Assembly (NCBI GenBank): GCA_003550325.1
Contig: QKWP01000071.1
Location: 67,455 to 131,454 of the forward strand
Length of the DNA stretch: 64,000 bases
DNA from: Gigaspora rosea
Lineage: Eukaryota > Glomeromycota > Glomeromycetes > Diversisporales > Gigasporaceae
Direction: 5' to 3'
The position numbers and the translations under genes were made by a program. Below the pieces are notes generated by a model. It saw only the letters and a list, made by a program, of their open reading frames with translations. It ran no database searches and was not told the DNA's origin. Every line of letters starts with the position of its first letter. Positions within the stretch are counted from its first letter, which is position 1. Positions 11,919 through 23,140 of the stretch are shown here, piece by piece.

Positions 11919-12850
11919 ATTACATTTAAAGCTGCTAGTGAAACTATACTATAATAGTGCACTGATTTTTACCAATCACCAATTAGTATTAGTAAAATCG
12001 GTAAAACTGGTAAAACCTGTTATACTAATAAAACTAGTAATACTAGTAAAACTGTTAATACTGGTGAAACTAGTGATACTAGTAAAACTAGTAAAACTGG
12101 GAATACTAGTGAAACTAGTGATACAAGTGATACTGTTGATACTGTTGATACTTGTAAAACTGTAAAACTAGTGAAACTGGTGAAATTAATAAAACTGGTG
12201 ATACCAGTAAAACTGGTAATACTAGTGAAATTGGTAAAATTGGTAAATTAATAAAACTGATAATATTAGTAAAGTAGTAATATTGGTAATACTAGTGTGC
12301 CAGTGGTACTTACAATGCTAATAAAAATACTGTGAAAATAGTAGTACTAGTAAAATTAGCAATACTAGTAATACTAATAATACTGATAATAAAATTTAGA
12401 TAATATAATTTCAAGCAGTTTTATTACTAATAAATTTCAAGATTATACATTTTAATTAAAAAATTATTTAAACCAAAGTTAATTTTTAAAAAAATTTTAA
12501 ATATTATCAGTATCACTAGTGTATCCAATTTCACCAATATCGCCAATTTCACCATTATCACCAATTTTACTAGTATTTCTAGTATTACCAGTTTTACTTT
12601 ACTAGTTCTGTAGTATTACTAGTTTTACTAGTATCACTAGTATCACTAGTATCACTAGTATCACTAGTATCACGAGTATCACTAGTATCATTAGTATCAC
12701 CAGTTTTGCTAGTTTTACCAGTTTTACTATATTATCTAGTTTCATCTAGTTTCTCAAGTTTCACTAAATCACTTTTTAAGTTTTACTGGTTTTACTAGTT
12801 TTATTAATTTCAACTAGTGAAATTAATTAGATTTACCTGCAACTCTAGTT
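11919..12850. repeat. inverted pair of ACTAGT/ACTGGT microsatellite arrays
   Basis: About 11975-12390 consists of degenerate 9-15 bp steps of ACTAGTAAA/ACTGGTGAT. About 12505-12830 carries the same motif inverted (ATCACTAGT/ACCAGTTTT), with ~110 bp of unique DNA between. The left boundary (GCTGCTAGTGAAACTATACT... at 11930) resembles the reverse complement of the block ending at 41569, so the array is part of a mobile unit rather than a simple microsatellite. A run of Leu-Val-Lys in one frame is an artefact of the repeat. Confidence 0.75.
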
Positions 12851-12899
12851 ACATTATGATATTAGTTAGATTTAATAATCATATTCATGTTCGGAATAT

Positions 12900-13115
12900 T
12901 GCAAGAATTACTTATTAAAGATTTCAGATAATAAAAATTTATAATAAAGAATGCACAATAATCAACACTTTGAAATCCTTACTTTAAGTGACAAGTAACA
13001 ATAAAATCATCTTATATATTAAAATTGAAAAAGCTTAATTCTTTCCAAAAATGAACAAACAAAAAAATCATTACTTCTACTAAAATAGGATTTTTTTAAA
13101 AAATTAGCATAAGTG
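12900..13115 (+). repeat. dispersed repeat, second copy near 61640
   Basis: The segment with ATTTCAGATAATAA, TGACAAGT[A/G]ACAATAAAATC and AAAATAGGATTTTTT recurs in the same order and orientation at about 61640-61770. The function is unknown; it is probably an old transposon fragment. Confidence 0.6.
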
Positions 13116-13173
13116 ATATCAAAAATGTACATTATCATCATCTTGAAATATGCCATAAACTGAAAAAAAAGAA

Positions 13174-13566
13174 ATAACCAAGTTTGGATAATTTACTATA
13201 GCAGGTATAACTTAGCTAGCGTAAAAATTTTAAATAGTGAATAGTTACTTTTTAAGTAAAATATAATGGTCTAAACTATAAATCTTGGTTTCAAACTATA
13301 TACAGTAGTCTAAAACCATGCATAATGTTCTGAAACCCAATTTTTTGGGTTTGAACTAATAGAATTCATAAAATATAAGGGCAGTGTCATTAATCACCTG
13401 ATTATTTTTTATCAGAGGCCTATCCCTTCCCTCTTCCTTAATATATAAATAGTCAGGTTCTTATATATAATTTTAACTTTTTTTACCCTCCTCTCTCCTA
13501 AAAAATCATCTGATTTTTGTTACTCCCCTAAATATGATGTTCAGATTAGTAATGAAAGGTTATTTT
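13174..13566 (+). repeat. first half of the Ty3-B 5' LTR, displaced
   Basis: From about 13174 the sequence follows the intact LTR at 44231 (GGTATAACTTAGCT, AATAGTGAATAGTTAC, repeated 'GGTCTAAAAC'-type steps, TAGAATTCATAAAAT, then CAGATTAGTAATGAAAGGTT). It stops at about position 280 of that LTR, and the rest of the same LTR resumes at 25736. A 150 bp MITE (13379-13528) interrupts it. I infer these are two halves of one LTR separated by a 12 kb insertion. Confidence 0.7.
13379..13528 (+). mobile_element. PIF/Harbinger-like MITE copy 1
   Basis: 150 bp, beginning GGGCAGTGTCATTAATCACC and ending TGTTACTCCCC, flanked by TAA on both sides (13376-13378 and 13529-13531). A TWA duplication with G-rich, partly matching ends is typical of PIF/Harbinger. 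Comparison with the intact LTR at 44231 confirms it as an insertion. Two more copies lie at 32446-33719 (split) and 35305-35452 (reverse). Confidence 0.85.
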
Positions 13567-13644
13567 TATATCATGAAATATTTAAGTAGTGATATATCGA
13601 TTTATAACATATAATTGATTTATATCGATTTAAATTAAATGTTA

Positions 13645-14281
13645 GAGAAAATAAATTTGTCACACCTGCAACATGCCGCACCCCCTGCTTTGACCAATCA
13701 AATCGCACAATTTTATAGACAAAAAATTTTATTTTTTAAAAATTTAAAATTTTACTTAATAAAGTGTAAAATATATATATAATAGCATGCCATATAATGT
13801 AAAATTTTATTCTGAACAACTTTTTCTAAGTCGTAAAGATATGTTGTTTTAGTAAAAAAGACATTTTATAAGAAAAATCAAAATTTCCCTAAGTTAGCAC
13901 ATATAAAACTTTTTTTTACTAAACTGATCTACTTTTTAACTTAGAAAGATCTTGTTTAGCATAAAATTTTACATGTAATACTTGAACATAAATATAGATT
14001 ATATTAGTAAAAAAATGGTTTATATATGCTAACGATTGAAATTTTTGATTTTTCTTATAAAATGGTATTTTTTACTAAAACAATCTATCTTTGTGACTTA
14101 GAAAAAGTTGTTCAAAATCAAATTTTACATTATATGCTATTATATCGCTTATTTATTTTTACATTTTACTAGTAAAATTTTTAATTTTAAAACTTAAAAT
14201 TTTTTTGTCGACAAAATCGTGTGATTTGATTGGTCAGAATCAGGGTGCGACATGTCACGGGTGCAACAAATTTCTATTCCC
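13645..14281. mobile_element. foldback element with ~300 bp inverted arms
   Basis: The two ends (AAATTTGTCACACCTGCAAC... and ...GGGTGCAACAAATTT) are inverted and the match continues for nearly half the element. The flanks are TAAATGTTA (13636-13644) and TAAATGTAA (14282-14290), a 9 bp duplication with two differences. Long arms with a 9 bp duplication suggest a Mutator-like foldback MITE. It is non-coding. Confidence 0.78.
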
Positions 14282-14285
14282 TAAA

Positions 14286-14611
14286 TGTAATATATCAATT
14301 AACTTGTTATAAATCGATATATATCAAAAATCGATTAATAACAAAAAATAGGTAAGTAATCGATGTAAATCAAATTATCAATTATCATTGAACTAATCAA
14401 AATTGCTATATATCGATCATTATGTTATACTTTATTTGAATATATAAACCCCCCTGAAAAAAAATTTTTAAAAAATTTCCTATACTCATCTAATTCATAA
14501 TATGTCCTAGATCATAAAAATATATTCCACAAAAAGTGCTAAAAACTTAAAAAAAAGGCCATTTCGATCTATTTTTACCCCTCTTCCTTTTACCCCCTCT
14601 TTTTTTCTCTT
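14286..14611. other. ATCGAT-rich spacer
   Basis: Contains several ATATCGAT/AATCGATTAA steps (14286-14425). Similar steps lie at 13590-13635 and 25620-25735, on the two outer sides of the block inserted into the Ty3-B LTR. They may be subterminal repeats of that block. No gene is seen. Confidence 0.45.
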
Positions 14612-15092
14612 TTAGTTTCTTGAATGTATTTTCTAGTATTATATTTTATTGGATTATTTTATTATCTTATTTGATTATATTATTTGATATTATTAATATT
14701 ATTAGCTATATATGGCTTAGTTAGAATTACGAGTAACATGGTTAACCATTTCTACCATTTCTACCATTTCATACTATAGTAACTAATAGCTGTAAAAAGA
14801 TATATAAACCCTGGATTTCTCTCTTCCTACACATTAGGCTCAGATTCCCCTCCTTCTCCTTCTAATGCCTAAAAATAGTTATATCTCTTGAATATTATTA
14901 TCTAAATAAATAAAATATATCTTTGCTCAATAAATATACTCTTGTCATTTAATAAATATATATACTGAACCGCTCTAATGAAGTAATATTCCACTTCCAC
15001 ACCACTTCATATTTTCTCTGACCCTTACAAGATCCCTGTCGCTGTGTGCTGTATTGCAAGTACTATATTGAAGGCTATAGTCGCTTGTAACA
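14612..15092 (+). repeat. Ty3-A 5' LTR (5' end lost)
   Basis: Matches 23974-24480 nearly throughout: ATATATGGCTTAGTTAGAA, a TTTCTACCA mini-repeat, AAGATATATAAACCC (probable TATA box, about 14798-14813), TCTCTGACCCTTACAA, and the end TTGTAACA. The first TGTTATAAAACGAG of the 3' copy is missing here. Confidence 0.9.
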
Positions 15093-15115
15093 TTTTGGTA
15101 CCTTCTGGTAGAAAA
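15093..15115 (+). other. Ty3-A probable primer-binding site
   Basis: Three T residues after the 5' LTR end comes TGGTACCTTCTGGTAG. Starting with TGG (complement of a tRNA CCA tail) right after the LTR is the expected position for a tRNA primer site. I cannot name the tRNA. Confidence 0.5.
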
Positions 15116-15224
15116 CATTTAAAACAGCCGGAACACTAGGACCTCTTTCTTTTCCCTGCAAGGATATATCTTTGGTTATCTCCCCTCTTCCTCTCCTCTC
15201 TTAAGTAATTTTTTTTTGGGTTTC

Positions 15225-15357
15225 CTGTCGAATTGAAAAAGATTCATTCAGAAAAGCATACTTGAAGCCTCTTGCATTTGTTGCACCGGTATTTTTCTGT
15301 TGAATTGAAAGAGATTCGTTCAGAAGGGCATACTTTAAGCCTCTGCTTTTGTAGCAC
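15225..15357 (+). repeat. tandem duplication in Ty3-A leader
   Basis: Two ~66 bp direct copies (TGAATTGAAA[A/G]AGATTC-type start, AGCCTCTTGC.../AGCCTCTGCT end) lie in the untranslated leader between the primer site and the first reading frame. Confidence 0.75.
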
Positions 15358-15494
15358 TTGTTTGTTTTGAATTAGTAATTTTAGAATCAGATTTTGCATT
15401 TTATTTTTTTTTACAATCTATATTAGAAATATCAAAACTGTTTAATTTACATTTGGAACTGTAAAGTCTACTAACTATTTTCTTAGATCTCTAT

Positions 15495-16638
15495 ATGAAT
15501 AGAGCTTACGAAATCCACTTAGAGCAAATTGAAGCACACGATGCCAACTATCTTTTTACTTTTGCCGTAGACGTCCAACAAATTGTTAATTCAGATCTAT
15601 TTTGTACCATTTGCTATTCGCCTGTTCAATATTTCTGAGCTTTTCACACTTTTTGAAATTGATACCAAGCAGTATATCTTGCCACTAGTTATACTCAACA
15701 AACTATTGCCGCTTTCCATACTCTCTGTGAACCTAATACGTATAACGCTGTTAGAGCTGCTGCCAGAGACATTGTTTTTAGCTGTCGCTATAATAATCAC
15801 AACCTTAACCCTACTGAAGTTATTGCTGCTCTCATTCGAGGATACACTCAATACACTCTTCGATCTACCTTACCTCTTAATTTTCAAGGAAACGCTTTTG
15901 ACCTCTACATTGAAGGCACTACCTTAGCTACACCTATTCAACCAGCCCGAATAACTGATACTTTCAACAAGCTCACAACTATCTTACACCTCCAGGACCA
16001 CGACAACGATATTTACATATTCAATCCTACTCCTGCCCCACAATCCATATATAACCTATTTCCCGAAGATTTAGACAACGATCTCACTGGACCCTTTTAT
16101 TCTTCTACTTTAGCCCCTTACGATGAAAATACTACCTATATTCGATTCTCACTTACACTTCCACTACCTACTTCCACGATTGTTGAAATCCCTTTAAATT
16201 GATCACCTTCTCGCCCTAATACTTCTCCTACAAATCGAGTTGTTCAATTCATTCAACATATCAATCCTATTACCTATTTTCAACGCACATTCCAGCCTAC
16301 AACTACTTCTCAACCACTCGTAGTTAACAAATTCTATCCTGAAACCCAATTTGCACCTAATACTACACCTTTACATACTCCCCCTTCTTCAATGCCAACG
16401 CCAAACACTTGAACCCCAACCAGAGTTTGTCCAACTTCAACATATTGGAGTCTACCCAGACCAAAATATTGCTAAGCAAAGAACTCACAACGAAGCAGAA
16501 AATTTGGAAAATTTAGAAGAGATAAACTTAGTTGAAATATTAGATGAGTTAGAAGAAGTATGGGAAGAAATAAATTATTAAGAAGAATCAGAAGAAGAAG
16601 TACACTCAGAAACTAAATCAGAAGAAACAATTGAATAA
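15495..16638 (+). pseudogene. Ty3-A N-terminal gag-region protein
   Basis: Opens with ATG at 15495 (MNRAYEIHLEQIEAHDANYL) and reads in one frame to about 16410 through NPTEVIAALIRGYTQYTLRS and NFQGNAFDLYIEGTTLA, interrupted by stops after SPVQYF, HTF, N and PLN. The last part, in another frame, is an acidic Glu-rich tail (EEINLVEILDELEEVWEEIN). It has no recognised domain. Its place between the leader and the capsid region makes it an N-terminal extension of gag or a separate first ORF. It is broken by point stops and at least one frameshift. Confidence 0.6.
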
Positions 16639-16656
16639 CCAGAACTTGAAGAAAAT

Positions 16657-17705
16657 ATGGCTAACGATGCTTTAAATGTTGCTGCTCAAGCTATGACTGC
16701 TCTCGCTAATGCTCTCAGATGTGGTGGTGAAAAGTTTCTTATTAAAATAGACTATTATCGTAGTGATGGAACTCAGGACCCTGTTACTTGGGTACAAGAA
16801 TTTGAACGAGCTGTCAAGGCAAACTATTGGAGCCCTGCTCACCAATTAGAATTAGCTGCTACCTATATGAAGGACAATGCTCAGAAATGCTTCTCTAGCC
16901 TTGAGAATGCCCCTACACATTTTCATCATGTTTACATGGTCAAATGTTAATGGTAATAATATCTATAGTTTTACCTACCTCTTTAAAGAAAAATTTAGTA
17001 CTACCAAGCAAAAGGTGCCTGGCAAAATAACTCTTTGAAATTAAACAAGGTACAGACACTGTTGATACCTACGCTAGCCACTTCAAGCAATTGAAAGGAC
17101 GGGTGGACCCTCTCAATGCCTTTCCAGCTGCAGTTATGATACAATTCTTTATTCAGGGACTCCAACCTGAATATGCTATGAATGTCCAAGCTGCTGAACC
17201 TGCTAACTTGGCTGATGCTATCACGGAAGCCAGAAAATGGAAACTAGACGGATAATGGCCTCCGCACATAATTCTAATGATGCCAACCAGGCCATTGAAC
17301 GTCTTACTGAACAGATAGCCAAGCTTAGTATAAACCTTGCTGAAAAACAAGCTGCTCCTCCTACCTCTATTTCTGTCTACTTTACTGACCAAAGCAAGGG
17401 CCAACCCCAATCTAATGTTGGGAATGCCACCTGCTACTATTGTGGCCAGAAAGGACATTTCATTTGAAATTGTCATACTCGCTACCAGGACAATAAAAAG
17501 GATTACCAAGGATACTGATCCCATGGTAGAAGTAGCAACTACTCTTCCAGAAATAACTGATCCTATAATAGATCCAGATCTAGTAACAGAAGTCAATTCA
17601 GGGATAGGAATTATAATCGCTCTGGATATAACCGATCCAGAAGCCAAAGTTAGTCCCATGACAGATACAGAAATAACCAAAACCATCACTCCTCTAATCG
17701 ATTAA
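16657..17705 (+). pseudogene. Ty3-A gag: capsid and zinc knuckle
   Basis: Starts ATGGCTAACGATGC at 16657. Residues about 25-95 are capsid-like (FLIKIDYYRSDGTQDPVTWV, then FERAVKANYW and LAATYMKDNAQKCFSSLENA). After a frameshift near 16948 the capsid continues (FKQLKGRVDP, MIQFFIQGLQPEYAMNVQAA). A CCHC knuckle, CYYCGQKGHFI-stop-NC, lies at 17432-17473, with a TGA (from CGA) inside it. A basic Ser/Arg/Asn-rich tail follows (RSQFRDRNYNRSGYNRSRSQ). The protein would package element RNA into particles. Two frameshifts and two stops inactivate it. Confidence 0.8.
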
Positions 17706-17879
17706 GATCCTGCAATCAATTATCTACTCTCTATCCTCGTGATATTTATACTCTTGACACTACCAATGATTACACCTATGAACAATTTGAAGCTTTCTTA
17801 GTTAATAAATCTATTAGTATCGCTTGCTTTAACCTTTTGAGTAAAGAATCCAAAACTCCCCAGATCCAGACACCTACTT

Positions 17880-18214
17880 ACATCACTCCTGTCAAATACA
17901 ATATTAAACTCAAATGAAAGCCTTATCATGCTATAATTAACAGTGGTGCTGCTATCAGCATGATCTCTAACCAAGTTGTAAAAGAACTTGGGTTAAAAAT
18001 AGAAGCTCTTTCCTCTAGTCTTATTGTCTCAGCCACTGGACCCTCTGTTCGACCTCTAGGCATAATTAAAAATTTATCTATTGAAAGTGAAGAAACCACT
18101 ATCCCTTTGGATGTTGAAGTGATGAATGCTAGCTCCTATTCATTACTTTTAGGTAATGACTGGTTACAGAAAGTAATAGTTGGAAAAACAAAGCTTACAC
18201 CCTTAGGTGAATAA
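17880..18214 (+). pseudogene. Ty3-A aspartic protease, catalytic Asp lost
   Basis: A retropepsin-like domain: AIINSGAAISMISNQVVKEL, then GPSVRPLG and the C-terminal hallmark SLLLGNDWLQK. The family signature is DSGA; here the catalytic Asp codon has become AAC (Asn), a G-to-A change, so polyprotein cleavage would fail. A stop (TGA) lies just upstream in ...KLK-stop-KPYHA. Confidence 0.85.
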
Positions 18215-19432
18215 AAAAAAATCTATGTACCTACCACCTATGAAAACAATCAACCTCTTTCTGCCCAACCGACTTTTATAGATGAAAACAAGTTAGAGAA
18301 ATTTGAACAGAAATACCTTAACCCAAAAGAAGCCTATGTAGTAGAAATTGAACCTAATAATTGGACAACTGTCACTTCTAGATCCAGACCCAGCGCCTCC
18401 TTCGCTAAACAAAAATATGGACGCTGCTATTCTTACAACTACCTTTACGCTGACTGCTCTAACAATGAATGTTATCATTGCCGTCGCTATGGACACTTGG
18501 CTGCATATTGTCCCAAACTAGCCCCCAAAAGAAATGTTTGCAAAACCTGCTCTCAACCTGGCCACCTATATAAGGACTGTCCTGATAACCTATGTTATCA
18601 ATGTAAAGAATATGGACACATTGGAGCTAACTGCCCCCAAATGACTCAGATCCTCGAAAACCAAAGATACCAATGTAGTTGTCAACCTCAGGATGTAAAT
18701 ACCAACCGCTTATCTCATTTTTCACCTTTTAGGACTAACCACTGCTGCAAATGCAAAGTACCTAAAATACCAAAAGAAATCAGACCCTTGGAACAAACTT
18801 TGGTTTGCAAAAGATGTTGGAATGATTTCCATCATGCTCTAGACTGAGATGACCCTCGAAGTATTGAGTTCTTCACTAATGGTAAAGGCCAAGGAATGCT
18901 AACAGAATGTATACTCTGTAGAAAGCAAGGTATCAGATCCAAGATGATTAAACTAGACTCTATCCGAGAGGATACTCGATTCTGCAACCTTGAATGTTTG
19001 TATGCTTATAAAGCTGCCCAGGATGTAGAATGGAATCCTAATTATAACCTATGGACTCGAGTATGCTATTATACAGAGTCCACCAGAAATGCTAGATATG
19101 CATATGACCTTAACCAAAGCCGAATCTATCGACTCGCCAAGATACAGATTGGAGAAAGTGATGAAGACCTCAATCATGCCCTGGAACCCCAAATAGCTAA
19201 TCGATCCAACCAGGACTATACCTATGATGAAGTTAATATCATTATGAGAGCCTCTCAAATACAATTGAGTGAAATGGAAGAAGAAACCTTGCAAAGAATC
19301 TTAGCTGAATTCTTCAATACCAGCCATCTAGACTTTGATCAAAGGAAAGCTATGGAAAACTTACAAAGAAATTTCCAAGAAACCGTTGGACTTTGTAAGG
19401 AATGTATTATGGCTAAAAGAACACTGAGTTAG
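18215..19432 (+). pseudogene. Ty3-A extra Cys-rich domain between protease and RT
   Basis: About 400 codons not expected between protease and RT in a standard Ty3 element. They hold three consecutive canonical CX2CX4HX4C knuckles (CYHCRRYGHLAAYC, CKTCSQPGHLYKDC, CYQCKEYGHIGANC; 18472-18635), a probable eroded fourth before them, then two CX2C pairs (CKCK...CKRC) and a CILC-x21-CNLEC treble-clef-like module (18906-19005). A helical acidic region follows (EMEEETLQRILAEFFNT), ending CKECIMAKRTLS. Three stops interrupt it. Since gag already has its own knuckle, this looks like an acquired nucleic-acid-binding module. Function unproven. Confidence 0.75.
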
Positions 19433-19882
19433 AACAATTTAACTCTTATTGTGAGGAATGTTATGAAGTACTTTAACCTCCTTCAGATCCAGAAATTTTG
19501 TCTCCTCCAGCTTCTCCAACACCGGGATCGCCTGTTGTTGCACCTATAAAAACTGCATTGACAACTCTCGAACCTACAGACCTGATACCTCTCTTTTAGA
19601 AACAGATTAAACAGCAGGCCCAAATTATTGCCCTGCTACAGGAACAAGCTAAAACATTTGAACACCAGGACCAGACCATAAAGGAACTTCAAGTCTGAGT
19701 CAGTTACTTTGAGACCTTCCATCATCAACTCAGGATTTATATATGAATCCTCTTCCTCTGCTGCTCCTATATCCAATCTTAATAACGGTGATGCTCAAAA
19801 TTTTTGAGTCATCCTGAGCAAGATTAAAAACTACTCGAAGATACAGACAATTCTAGATCCAGAATTATTCGAGAAATTTATA

Positions 19883-21310
19883 CTATGACTCAGGAAATCA
19901 AACCAAAAGTAGGACCTTTGACTACTTACCAAGGAGCCCAATTTCGACAACTGCTTCTTGAATTTGCTGATCTCTTTGCAAAAGATATGACACAACTAGG
20001 TAAAACTAACCTGTAACCTATAGAATCTTTATTGACAATGTACCTTCTGTCAGCTCTCGACCCTATATGGTGCCTCTCACTGAACAAACCTTTATTAATG
20101 AAAAGGTACAACAAATGCTAGATAACAAGTTAATAAAAGAGTCCTCTAACCCTTGGGCCTCTCCTGTTGTATTAGTAACCAAGAAAAACGGAAAGAAAAG
20201 ATTTTGTGTAGATTATAGAAAACTCAATGCTGTTACCAAAAAGGACCAATACCCACTACCCCGAATAGATAAAATTCTTGACTCACTTGCTGGAGTTATC
20301 TATTTCTCTACCCTTGACCTTATGAGTGGATACTGGCAAGTAAAAGTACACCCAGAAGACAGAGAGAAAACTGCTTTTATCACCAAATACAGAACCTATG
20401 AGTTCAATGTCATGCCTTTTGGATTGTGCAATGCCCCTGCTGCTTTCTAATGCCTTATAAATAAAGTTTATAAAGGCATAGCTTACAAATATGTGGTAGT
20501 ATACCTAGATGATACCAATGTCTTCTCAAAAACATTTGATGACCATATTATCATCTAAGAGAAGTATTCACCAGGATACGTGAAGCCGAATTGAAGTTAA
20601 ACATTGAAAAATGTAATTTTTGGATGAAACACCTACCTTTCCTAGGACACATTATAGAAAAAAAAGGAATCTTTTCAGACCCAGACAAAATAATTGCTGT
20701 TCAGAAAATCCAACCTCCAAAAAGTGTTACCCAGCTACGCTCATTTTTAGGTCTTGCTGGATACTACTGACAGTTTATAAAACACTTCTCCTTCATTGCC
20801 TATCCTCTTAACCAATTGTTGCATAAGGACAATACTTATAAATGGAATGACCAATGCCAAAAAGCCTTTGATGAACTTAAGCACCAACTAACTACTGCTT
20901 CTATTTTAATATATCTGGACTACAAGAGAGAGTTTATTCTAGCCACTCATGCCTCCTATACTGGATTCGGAGCCACTTTGAGCCAGATATTTGAGGATAA
21001 AAAGGAACACCCTATTGTCTATACTAGTAAAAGTTTAAAAAAAGAAGAAATGAATTATGGAGCCACTGAATTAAAATGTGCTGACATAGTATGGGCTATT
21101 GAACATTTTCACAAATATCTCGGTACAAGTTACTTCACACTGGTTACCAACCACTCTGCTCTTAAATGGTTAAAGTCTTCTAACCAAAAGGATGTTTAGG
21201 CCGATGGATAATGAAACTCCAACCTTATCATTTCACTATTGTACATAAACCAGGAAGAATCCACTCAAATGTTGATGCTCTTTCTTGATTACCAACCAAG
21301 ACACATTCCA
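19883..21310 (+). pseudogene. Ty3-A reverse transcriptase and RNase H
   Basis: RT motifs in order: NPWASPVVLVTKKNGKKRFC, DYRKLNAVTKKDQYPLPRID, STLDLMSGYWQVKV, FNVMPFGLCNAPAAF, and the active site VVVYLDDTNVFSK (YLDD intact, about 20494-20530), then FLGHIIEKKGI and LRSFLGLAGYY. RNase H follows: FILATHASYTGFGATLSQ (family has TDAS, so the first Asp is His), TELKCADIVWAIEHFH, and VTNHSALKWL (family has TDHSALKWL, so Asp is Asn). Single stops occur after PAAF and GYY, plus a few frameshifts. It would copy element RNA to DNA; the relic cannot, because RNase H catalytic residues are gone. Confidence 0.9.
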
Positions 21311-22610
21311 ATACTATTGCTCCTACATGAATTTGGACCAATACCAAAATTTAATAGAGTACTTAGAAACAGACACACTCCCCTCTAACTTGATAGAAAA
21401 TGAAAAACGGACAATTGTTAATCAATCCAGACACTATAAAATAAAGGACAAATTATTATACAAAAAGAATTGAAAAGATCCAGACAAACCTTTAGAGTAA
21501 TTAAATGGACTGAAGTTGAATCTATCCTGTATATGATGCATAGTTATCCTACCACTGGACATTTAGGAACAGATACTATGTATTATAAAATATCTGAACG
21601 ATATTATTGGGACCAAATGTACAAAGATGTTCAAAATTATGTTCGCTCATATGAAGTCTGCCAAAAACGAGGCAAAAGCAAAAAAAAAGAACCTCTCCAC
21701 ACTATTCAAGTTGGAAGAGCCTTTGAACAAATAGGCATAGACCTAGTAGAACCTCTACCAATAACTGCTTGCAACAATCGTTATATTATTGTTGCAACTG
21801 ATTACCTTACTCGCTGGTCTGAAGCTAAAGCTGTACCAGATGCAGGTGCAAAAACTCTAACAAAATTCATCTTTGAAGAAATTGTTTGCACACATGGAGT
21901 CCCCAAAATAATTCTTTCTGATAATGGGAAGAATTTCACTAGCGAAGTTGTTAGAATATTGTGTGAAAAGTTTTAATAAAACACATATTCTCCTTACCTT
22001 ATCACCCCCAGACCAATGGAATGGTAGTAAAATTAAATAGAACACTCTGCAATTCCCTTGCAAAAGTCATAGAAAATATTGAAGATTGGGACCTGAACAT
22101 ATCTGCTGTACTGTTTGCATACAGAACCAAGAAACATGCAACCACTGGATACACCCCTTTCCATTTGGTATATGGTAGACAAGCCATTTTACCTATTGAA
22201 ACTACTATCCCTATAGACCCAGTTGACTCAGATGAAGGAATATCATTAGAAAACAGTATATTACAAAAAGTATTGAATTAATAGAAGAATTACCATACCA
22301 ACATAATGCTGCCAGAGAAAATACAATTAAATCCCAAAAGAAACAGAAAGTTAGATTTGACTCTAGAATACAAAAAGAAGAATTAGAAATTGGTGACAAA
22401 GTTTGGATACAAAGAAAAGACATAGAAGCCTCTCGCTCTGCAAAATTTGAAGAGAAAAGAATAGGACCATTTATTATTAAGGAAAAATTAAATAATGGCG
22501 CCTATAAACTGTGTACAATAGATGGAAAAACATTAAAGCAGTACTACAATAGTGATCATCTTGTTAAGTACTACGAGAAACAAGATTGGCAACCTATGAT
22601 TGTCATTTAG
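21311..22610 (+). pseudogene. Ty3-A integrase
   Basis: Zinc-binding head: MMHSYPTTGHLGTD and YVRSYEVCQKRGK, where the first Cys of the HHCC pair is Tyr. Catalytic core: IGIDLVEPLP (first Asp), IILSDNGKNFTS (second Asp), and after a frameshift NGMVVKLNRTLCNSLAK, where the family has NGMVE, so the catalytic Glu is Val. Then ISAVLFAYRTKKHATTGYTP and GRQAILPIE, and a C-terminal region IGDKVWIQRKDIEASRSAKF with KRIGPFIIKEKLNNGAYKL, ending in TAG at 22608-22610. Integration activity is lost through both zinc-site and Glu changes. Confidence 0.88.
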
Positions 22611-23140
22611 AATTTCCGGAGAGAAATTCTTAAAACAGATGAAAACACAGCCTTAACCCCTTAATTTATAGTGTACAACAAACAATTGTTTTTTGAAACC
22701 TAAGTCACCCTATTTTATTTAAAAATTCGAAGTAGTAATAATATATAAATCAGATTTTAACTTCATGGAACGTCTGCCACTAAGTAAAGTCGATCAATAT
22801 TACTCCATTTGAGCTGAATTTTGACTGTATACCCAGCAGAAGATTCTGTATCTTTTCTACTAAGCTTATCTTAGTACGAAAACGTCACCAGAACACGTAA
22901 ATCGACTTGATGGCATTTTTGATGTATTTTTGGTCATGTGATCAACATTACGAATTTTTGATCACATGATAGCTGTTGCAAAATGATCATATAGTTTTAT
23001 TCTTTAATTTATCCTTGATTTAATATATACAACAATTTCTTTATTAGATTGCCCACCTTAGTTCTAAAAATAACATTTCTAAAAACATTTTCTCTTTTTT
23101 TTTTCTTTTTCCTTTAAAACAAAACTTTAATTTTCTTTAT

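Noticed and set aside
11905..12165. Frame encoding repeated Leu-Val-Lys-Leu-Val
   Set aside because: It is a translation of the ACTAGT/ACTGGT microsatellite and has no protein-like composition.
15583..15927. 114-residue frame in the Ty3-A gag region
   Set aside because: Another frame over the same bases gives the protein-like gag reading (NPTEVIAALIRGYTQ), so this is a shadow.
17153..17689. 178-residue minus-strand frame in Ty3-A
   Set aside because: It is antisense to the gag zinc-knuckle region and has no independent support.
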